NCBI RefSeq assembly: GCF_947507565.1 | Contig: NC_089184.1 | Coordinates: forward strand, 3,038,001 to 3,102,000 | Length of the DNA: 64,000 nucleotides | Reading direction: 5' to 3' | Source: Oscarella lobularis | Lineage: Eukaryota > Porifera > Homoscleromorpha > Homosclerophorida > Oscarellidae | Program-made: the position numbers and the translations under genes | Shown here: positions 55,853-64,000 of the stretch, piece by piece | Position numbering within the stretch: position 1 is the stretch's first letter | How the letters are laid out: every line of letters starts with the position of its first letter | The notes under the pieces: generated by a model | The model's input: the letters and a program-made list of their open reading frames with translations, nothing else | Told to the model about the DNA's origin: nothing | Database searches by the model: none

Positions 55853-58800
55853 TCAATAGGAGTCTTCGCTCTCTTTGCACAAATTCGGCATCGACCGAGT
55901 TCGACGCCTTGACATTCGACGAGGCCGACTAAACAACTCAGAAGACTCAGCTTCAGACAACTTCGGCATTTCCAAATGAAATTGACTTCGACCCACTTGA
56001 CGAGAAGGAGATGCAGACTGCGGAGGCGGGGGCGACCTTGCAACAAATCTAAAACGCAATTTCAATCGAGACAATAAACTAGGCGAAGAGGAAGGCGAAT
56101 CATCACTATCAGACAATCTTTTAGTAAGACGTCGGAGTGAATATTTCGCATCGGAAAATTGCACTGCGCTTGCAGAAATTTCCTTACGACGATCGATGAG
56201 ACGTCGTCGAGCGGCGCCTGCTCGTCGAAAAGGCTTGAATTTCAAACGAAAATCGGTGCCGCGTTTGCGAGCCTCTTCCAAAACCGACTCCGACTCGTCA
56301 ACAGATTCTTCCCTTGTCACGACGCCGCTTGAATCGCGAATTTCGCGAACGAGAGAAATCGAGTCAAGTCCGCGGTTTCCAATCGTCAGAACTTTGTCGT
56401 CGTTTAGGTCGACAATCGACGATGAAAGTCGATAAAGGACTTTTTGAATTAGTTGTTTAACGGTCATACCTGGAGTTGCAAGAACTTTTGAATACGATTT
56501 TTCGATGCTTGGATGAAGATCGGAGCAGTGGACTTTGACGGCAATTGCTTTGTTTGGTAAGTCGCCAAAGGCGACTTTTGGATCGGTCGTCGGCGTCGTT
56601 GTGCCGTCGCCACCGATTTCTCGTAAATGAAAACTTCCCTTGGCGCCGTACATTGTCCGAGATTGAATGATTTTGACAGGTCGCTCGTCGTCATCCATGT
56701 ATCGTTCGGCAACTATAAGAGAAAAAGAGGTAAACTTAATTCTGATGGTGAGTATACATACGTTCGTTGACGTCGACGAGTACGAAACGCTTCGATTTCG
56801 ATGCAGTCATATCCCCTTCCTGAAGAACTCTGCGAATAACGGTCTGTGTGTCGGCGCTCTGTATAAACAAAGACTTGCATGGTGGGATGTGCTCAAGAGG
56901 CAGCCAATAAATTACCTCGGGGACACCGACGACAACTTGTTTTCCAGACGGTGTAACGACTTCTAAGAAATGCAGCGTTTCACTGCGTTGAGTAAGAAGA
57001 TTCAAAGACTCCTTCCTCTGCGCCTTTGATTTCGATAGAATCTATATGCATGATGAACAACATCGGATATACGGTATATGGGCGCAAGACTGTGGTACTG
57101 TACCTTGATACTAACAAATAATGACATGCCACTACGCTCAATGTCACCATCAGCAGCAACCAAATAGACGTGTCGATAACCGACACGCAGAGAGTTCACA
57201 GGAAGAAAAACCGCGCCAATATCATCTACAAAATACCTTTACATCTTGTTTCGCGTGGCCAGCCCCGGCTGTGACTTACCCTGCTTATTTGCGTAGAGCG
57301 CAAATCGAACTGCGGCTAAATCGACCATGGTTATTAAAGCTGTGAACGTCGCTTTGTCGGATGTCCACGTGACAAAACCATTCACATTTTTCATGGAGTC
57401 TGATCGATACTTTTTCATGTCTTGAGGAACACCGATAACCTACGTAAATCGTCAGCAAAAATTCATATACGTTAAACCAAGCTCACAATCAGCTCAAAGG
57501 CGACATAGGGAGCCAAGCGCTCAGGAACATTCTGAGCTGAAATGATCTGTAGCAAGAGAACAAACAGAATAGAAAGTAAAACTTAAACTTAGAATGGCAC
57601 TAACTCTTATTTTGAGTTCAAGCGGCTCGGCCGTTTGGAAAGGGTTATAAAATCGCTTCCTCAATGCCTTCGACAATACTCTTTTCATGGGCTAATAGAG
57701 GGGCAGTGAAGTTACCTCAGGTTTCAAACGATAGCCAAATGTCTTATGAAACATTGCATTGTGATATTGCAAACCCAGATCTAAATAGACGAACTTTAAC
57801 AAACCCCATGAAGAAGATATACTATGAGATGTTTTATGACCCTGCATGTAACGCTGTTTAGCTCATTCACGTAAAGGGTAATAAGGAAGGTTGACGTACG
57901 TAAGGAAGCGACTAAATAGCTCACCATTCGTTTGATAGTTGACTGCGGCCATTTGACATCCGCACGCCCAAAACATTGCCGGATTGAAATTTGACGACGA
58001 AATGCGGCTGGCTGACGGATAAACGCGGCTCAACTGTCTCAAACTGTATCTACAGTGTCGCAATCGTCAAAAACATCAGACAGTATGCACGCTTTTCTTA
58101 CTCGGCGTATTCGACTCCGTACTTCCTGCAAAGTCTTTTTGCTTTCGTTTCGGACACCGAAAACATGTGAACGCACTCGCCACTCTTAAGGGCATGATAG
58201 CTCTAGGAAAGCATGAGCAGGCGTTGCAGCATACGATACCTACGACAAAAACGCCGAGCTCACCTTAAAACCAGAAAATTTTAGCGGCTGCACGTAATTG
58301 ACAAAGTCAGACAATTCCAGTGCAACGTTTCGCTTTGACTGAACAAGCATCGTTGCATTCTCACGCTCACGCACGGAGTTCGATGATGACGCAGTCCAGC
58401 TAGCAGAGCCTAATTGACGCCGTTGATTTTGTTGCGACAGATGACCAAGAAAGAGGACTTCGTCCGCGTTTAGCGTCTTGCAAAAAGAACGAAACGATTC
58501 ACTTTTTGATAGCCTTGGGGCTTTCTCTTCAATTTCATCGTCTTTAGAATCATCATCGTCGTCGTCGTCTTCTCCAGAAATTGCGGCGAGACGTTTGAAT
58601 ACATCATCGTCTGATTCTGAAATTTTATTGTCGAAGTCTACTTCCTGATTTGCTGCGATGTCGGATTCGACAGCGACTGCACTTGCTTCTTCAGCAAAAG
58701 AAAAGCGAAAGAGTTCGCCTTCGCTTGATGCCGCCTCGTCTTCTATTTCTTCTTCTTCTGTTCCTCCTTCAAGCTGCTTTGACTGGAAACGAGTCTCAGT

Positions 58801-61068
58801 CGGTAAACTACGACAGGAAAGAGAACGCTGGTAAGGTATCGGACGTGATATGGCTGTCTGGAAGGAAGGCGAAGACACCATAACCTGCAGAAAGCAAAGC
58901 TAAAAATTTAACAAAGTAAATGTCACGCCAAAGTACTTCTTTGTCATTTGATTGCGCTCGAAACTGAATCTTTTTGTTCTTGATCAAAATCTTTAACTTC
59001 AAATCCTAACAAACGCAATCATTGCAATAGAAAAAAATCAAAGCGTCTTCTTTACTTCAGGTGATGGTAATTCCATATGAGGCGGCTCGTCATTGAGGAA
59101 GTTGGTTAGTAGATAGGACCCGAGATACTCTCGCAAAATCTGTGCCATGACAATCTTCATACAACAATTAGAAAAAAAGGAGTGAAACAATTAGCGACAC
59201 CCAACCTGCTGCGGCACACTGCAGTGATTTTCAAGAGAGAGAATGAGTGGGTACGGATTAGCAGCAAAAGCGTGCTCGCCGATCGCCTCAATGACGTCCT
59301 ATTCAAAAAAGTATTAACAGTTATAGTGATTGCGTCGAGAAAAATCGCACTCTGAACTTGATTTTCGTGGTCAGCGTGTAACCGTGATAAACAATGGGTT
59401 CCTTATCGTCACCATCCCAGCAATCAATTTCTAAACACTTGCAACCCAGATGAAGAGCCTAGCAAGCGTCATTCAGGAGAAAAAAAAGACAAAAAGACAT
59501 TGAAAGGTAAAGGCACCTGAATATAAGTGTCAACCGTTGACTCGCCCCTTAGTTGACTTCCAGTTAAATACGTATTATGTGACGAAGCAATGTAGTAGTG
59601 AGAAAGAGGATGTCCCATATCATCGCTACAAGCATCGAGACAATCGTCAGAAGAACAACACTCGTCGCTCATCACGTAGCGAGCAAAGCCAAAAATGCTA
59701 AAAGCGTGGTGACCATGGCGACCCAAAAAGCCAGCGTCTTCGAATCTTCGAATCAGCTGAACGCATTGCGTTGTACTAACATTCTCGACGCCTTGACACA
59801 CTAGGAGAAATCCCTTTAGCGTATCGATACCAATTTCAAGAGTGGCTTGGGTCGCTCGCATATTCATGAGAGGTCGTATGAGCGTTAGTAAGAGTTCAGA
59901 CTCTGTTCGTTTCTTATCGTCAGACAGAAGCCACGAGTGTTTCAGAGAACCGACGGGTTGTTTCGATTGGGGCCAAAGCCTTTTGGAGTTGCTTGACGCA
60001 ACGCTTGTTGCCGTGGCTGGAACGGACAAATCGGTGAAGAGATGCTGAATGTCAATTCGTCGTACAAGCGTCAAAACGAAATGCAATTCGCAGAAAAGAG
60101 CAAAGCCCACTGAATCCTTCTCGCACTCTAAAACGGCGGAAAACGATCCTCCAAATGTGGACAATTGCTTCACCACCTAAAGAGAAAAAAGAACAAATGA
60201 TGTTCTTATAAAGTGTAAAAAGCTGAATCACTACAAGTTCCATAGAAGAAATCCCCACCCACGCTCGTGCTCACGTGAGAACGCCCACAGGGCGTTGCTC
60301 TCCCCGCAGGCCACTCCCCTTACATTAGCTAACCTTTATCGCTTTCCACTTGCGTATTCCAGCTAAGTCAGCAACGGCGTCAACAAGAGGCAGTCTCGAT
60401 TCAAACGAGTGTTTTAGTTTCTTATAGCGGCTCTTGATAAGATAATCGAAAGTCGCGATTCCGTAACGAAAACAACGCTCTGAGTCGTCATCGTAGGAGT
60501 CGTTACCAGTTTCCTTATGTTCTATTAGAGTCTTCCTGACAGTCTCAACGAGGTTTGTAAGCCCTGTTGTCCAGCTAGAAACCGTTTCTAAATCGGATCC
60601 AACGAGATGATGAACAGTCCAAGGCCACGGGCCGTAGTAAATGGAAAGGCAATGAGACTTAAAAACCTACCACGCCCACACACGTAGGTATGCGCTGTGT
60701 TGATCTTACTCTTACGTACCGTTGGCGATGCGTTCGTGAGAGCACAAAGTCGTCGAACTGTCTTCTCGTCTTTTGGCTTCCGTCCACGGAGAATCAGCTT
60801 CAACGATAAAGATTCGAATCGAATTCATCAACGTTTACGAGCTCACTTTTATGGCTGCAATGTAAATCGTTCCGCTCGCGTTTGTTTGCGTTGTCCAGGT
60901 AACTCGATCGTTCAACGACGAATCGATTCGATAGTGAGCTGCCTCTGTGCGCGCTCCTTCCTCTTCCCATTTGATGAACGTTGTTCCCGCGTGTAAGACA
61001 GAAACCGAATCAGCGAACAACGGTGGCGCTGGCGGCAGCGATGGCGAGAAAGGGGCTCGTTTCATCAT
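55853..61068 (-). CDS. Phospholipase C epsilon-like enzyme without RasGEF domain
   Basis: Nineteen inferred exons: 61068-60847, 60797-60720, 60657-60334, 60176-59517, 59458-59351, 59298-59206, 59139-59056, 59005-58937, 58884-58264, 58202-58102, 58049-57925, 57780-57716, 57667-57605, 57546-57487, 57439-57280, 57225-57104, 57041-56916, 56858-56762, 56712-55853. They sum to 4038 bases, all in frame: 1345 residues. Order: PH-like N terminus ([10 protein letters not shown]), EF-hand-like region, X half ([12 protein letters not shown] with the first catalytic His, [19 protein letters not shown] with the second), acidic linker, Y half ([37 protein letters not shown]), C2 ([11 protein letters not shown]) and a Ras-association domain ([20 protein letters not shown]), then a basic tail. 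It hydrolyses PIP2 to IP3 and diacylglycerol, controlled by Ras-family GTPases through the RA domain. Vertebrate PLCE1 has an N-terminal CDC25 domain that is absent here, unless it is a separate upstream exon. Confidence 0.85.
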
Positions 61069-61173
61069 TCTTGAATTTCTGTCCACTGCGCACATCTGCG
61101 TATACTGTACGCGAGCTTGTTCTCTCATTAATGCGCATGCGTAAATCAGTTGCTTAGAAACAGCTGCGTCTGC
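61069..61173. promoter_or_regulatory. Head-to-head promoter of the PLC and dynein genes
   Basis: Only about 105 bases separate the ATG of the PLC-like gene (minus) from that of the dynein gene (plus), so both start sites must lie here. No TATA motif is obvious; a tgcgcatgcg palindrome at about 61131 is the kind of site found in TATA-less bidirectional promoters. Confidence 0.5.
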
Positions 61174-64000
61174 ATGGAAGCCGACGAACGTTTGCGATGG
61201 ATGGAAGCGCGCATCGTTTCGTCAATCGAAATGCGACGGAACGACGACATTCGAGCTGTATTTTCGTCGGAGACGAGCCGGTAATCGTCTCTAGCTCTCC
61301 GTCATCCACGTTTATTCGACGCTCGACGCGCATTTTCTTTTTTTAGGCGTGCGCTGCTCGACTTCTGCAACGACGAAGATGCACGAGTCGTCTTCGTTTA
61401 TCGGCAGCGGCGTCGACGGCGTCGACAGCGAGACGGTCACGTGATGGCCTCAGCAAATCCTCCTTCCCTCTCGTTGGACGACGAAGACGACGATGGAAAG
61501 ACAATCGTTTTTCTCAAGAACGAATTTGTGACGCGACTGGCTAAAGAAACGATGGACGAAGACGTCGTATGCCACGAATGTTCGTCGTTGTCGACACCAC
61601 TACGTAAGAATTCGACGCGCGCGTGCATGCAAGGCCACAACTCTTTCTTCTCTTCTCTAGAATATTTGGAACTTGTTCTCAAAGAGATTTATATTCCTTT
61701 GTTGGCTTCGAATTTCGATCGGACGACGGAATTGTTACATAAGCTTGCTCGCTCTCTCCAAGTCGTCAATGGACAGCAACAGGTAAAAAGCAGATTATTC
61801 TTAACTAATCATTGATTCTATAATCCTTATTAGGGCAATGTTGTTCTCGCCATGCCTTGCATTGATTTGAAACCTGATCTTGGGAATTATAAGGATGATG
61901 CAACAGCACTCGTTTACATTCTAGAGTCAGCTGTTGTCGGATGGATCAAACAGATCAAAGTTAGTCAATAATAATTAGTCAGTTAGAAGGTTTTCAGTAA
62001 ATACGTGACTATTTTAGACAGCTCTTATATTGAGACTCGATTTCGGAAAGCAAAGCGGTCCACTAGACGAGATGAATGTGAGAGTCCTATTCACTATACA
62101 AGACATCTAAATGATTTTTTTTCTTTTTAGGTTTGGGTTCAACGACAGGCCCAATTGGGATCGATTGCTGCTCAACTGTCGACGTCTTCAGCGCGTAACG
62201 TCTGTCACAATCTTTTTCAAGTGAAGAGTACGTATGCGTCGTCGTTTGATCAGATGCGTCGAGAAATTGATAAAGTAATTTGAATGATTTTCGTTTCTTT
62301 TTTTAGTTTTAATATTGTTTTTAGGCTTTTCACGAAGCGGATGATATTTGCGTTTTTCTGGCGACGCTTTCGCCTTGGTTCGCTCGTCTCTATCCGCCCA
62401 ACGAGACCAAAGATTTGATGACGACTTTTCCTTCTCTTCTTCATACGGTCTTTCTTGTTTGGCAACATTCCGAATATTATCATGCGCCTAAGAATTTCCA
62501 ACGCCTGCTTCGACTTGTCGCCAATCAGATTGTGACGCGAGCATCGGCTGAAACGACTCACAACCTACTTGCTGATCCCGATAAAGTAAACAGCATAACG
62601 TCTACGTTTCTCAATTTCTGTATTGATTTTTTCTCATGAAGGCTTACGTTAGTGTCAAAGAAGCGTTGAAAGTATGCGCCAAATTTCGTGGTTTCTATTT
62701 GGATCAGAAAGAGAAGGCAGACGCTTTGAACGCGGCAACAGCTGCTTCAGCCAGTGCCAATCAAGACGAAGCAAAGTGAAACCGAGAAAAAAAGAGACGA
62801 AAATTTTAAGAAGTCACTTATTCTTTTTATAGGACAACCAGTTTGTCGTCTTTTGTGTCTCGTCGTCGTTCAAGCTCGCTTTGTGGCGAGAGTTGGAATG
62901 AGACGGCGGTGGAGGTGACGTCAAAAAGTCGCTCATTTCTCTCAACGTATTCGCCTTGGCCTCAGCGAAACGGACGTCCTTTTCGACGTCTTAATTTATT
63001 CATTGAGCGTTGCAACGACGTTCTCGATCTCGTGCAGACCGTCCAGCATTTTCGTCAGCTTCGCGACGCTGCGCAATTTGGTGGACTGGGCACTGGAAGT
63101 CTCGACGGATTGGTTCGCGACGTCCACGACGAATTTTTGAAGAGTGCTGCTGAAATGGAACCTTTTGCCACGGTTAGCTGAAATGTATACAAAGAATCAT
63201 AATTTAATTGATTTTATATAGACGGCTTTGAATGTCGACAGCAATTCGTCCGATTTTGAAAAGAGATTCTTTGAGTTTCGTTCAACAATAAAGGTGATTT
63301 GATAGGCGTGTCTTGTGACGTCAAATACTGTTCTTTCTCATAGGATTTAGAAGTTGAACTTGCGAGAGTTTTGCAACGAAGTCTCGACATGTGCCCGACG
63401 TTTGGCTCGCGACTTCGCCTAGTTGAAGTATTCCAGGGCGTTTGCAGTCGCGAAGCAATTCGCAATGTATTGAGCAAACAATTTCAAACGATCGTTCCAG
63501 CGTGCGTCGAAGAATTGAACGACATCAAACGTCTTTTAGCTGATGAAATCGATAATTTTCTACCGCCGCTCGTTCGCAATATGCCGCCTATAGCCGGAAA
63601 ACTGTTCTGGCTTCATTGTTTAAAAGAACGCGCTCTTTTTCCCGTTGCTAAAGTGCAGCGTGTTTTGCCATGTCTCTTGGACGCAGGTGACGGCGGTGGA
63701 TCGAAGCTGCGACATCTGCAGACTGACGTGCTTGAAACGATAGCACGTTGCGAAGGAAGAACGATTGGAAATTGGCAAATGGGACTCCCCCCGGCCGGAG
63801 TTCTCACTGCTAAACTAAAAGAGCCTCTACTCAAACGAATTTATACGGACGATAAGAAAACGTCGTCAATTATTTCCGTGAATTTGAGCGAGGATTTTGT
63901 TGTTGCTTTGCGAGAGGCTCGCTATTTGTTGACGACTTCATCGTCTTTTGACGTCGTTCGACTTCCCGATTCCGTACGAGCCGTCGTCAAGGGAACGGAT
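61174..64000 (+). CDS. Axonemal-type dynein heavy chain, N-terminal part
   Basis: Exons inferred: 61174-61280, 61347-61603, 61661-61782, 61834-61959, 62018-62077, 62131-62274, 62325-62585, 62642-62775, 62833-63172, 63222-63293, and 63344 to the window end, all joining in frame. The protein begins MEADERLRWMEARIVSSIEM and then runs through a long helical tail (for example VWVQRQAQLGSIAAQLS and NFQRLLRLVANQIV) of the DHC_N1 type, which binds intermediate chains and neighbouring heavy chains. The AAA motor lies beyond the window. The basic run at about residue 65 (RQRRRRRRQR) is unusual. The subtype (inner or outer arm) cannot be set from this part. It fits a ciliated animal. Confidence 0.75.

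Overview
The window is eukaryotic and animal. Its genes are cut by many very short GT-AG introns (mostly 40-65 bases) and encode metazoan families: a PARP14-like macro/WWE ADP-ribosyltransferase, EGF/CUB/Ig/TSP1 membrane receptors, a LOXHD1-like PLAT-repeat protein, a PLAT lipoxygenase, phospholipase C-epsilon and an axonemal-type dynein heavy chain. Compact introns with this gene mix suggest an early-branching animal, most likely a sponge; that is inference, as no species marker is present. A 200-base N run at 46807-47006 shows this is a draft assembly.

Layout: 1-283 holds two copies of a PARP terminal exon from an upstream paralogue. 2920-8441 (+) is a PARP14-like gene with RRM/KH-like repeats, macro, WWE and PARP domains; its macro region contains several apparent frame breaks. 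9772-27605 is a tandem array of three receptors (9772-12689, 14842-17757, 24705-27605), each spliceable into an intact 784-797 residue protein (signal peptide, EGF, CUB, four Ig-like units, TSP1, membrane helix, tail with an SxYxxV motif). An unrelated Ig-like/kinase-like gene (about 20320-23398) lies between receptors 2 and 3 and is preceded by the same duplicated upstream block as the receptors. 30461-32716 is an acidic protein of unknown function, convergent with an NNMT-like methyltransferase (32740-33534, -). 33836-41307 (-) is a LOXHD1-like gene with about 13 PLAT domains.

41308-51290 is a four-copy tandem array. Each unit places a promoter between a LOXHD1 5' fragment (-) and a member of an unrecognised protein family (+). 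The first unit faces the real LOXHD1-like gene and its family member is a pseudogene; the other three LOXHD1 fragments are decayed but their + strand genes are intact. Two units also carry a copy of the 5' exons of the PLC-epsilon gene found 15 kb away. The predicted structure of the new family includes a conserved 28-base intron whose donor is lost only in the pseudogene.

51922-54113 (-) is a PLAT lipoxygenase with an internal deletion; 55853-61068 (-) a complete 19-exon PLC-epsilon-like gene without a RasGEF domain; 61174 to the window end (+) the start of a dynein heavy chain, head to head with PLC. The most interesting content is the receptor array with inhibitory-receptor-like tails (possible self/non-self or immune recognition, inferred) and the four-copy novel family.
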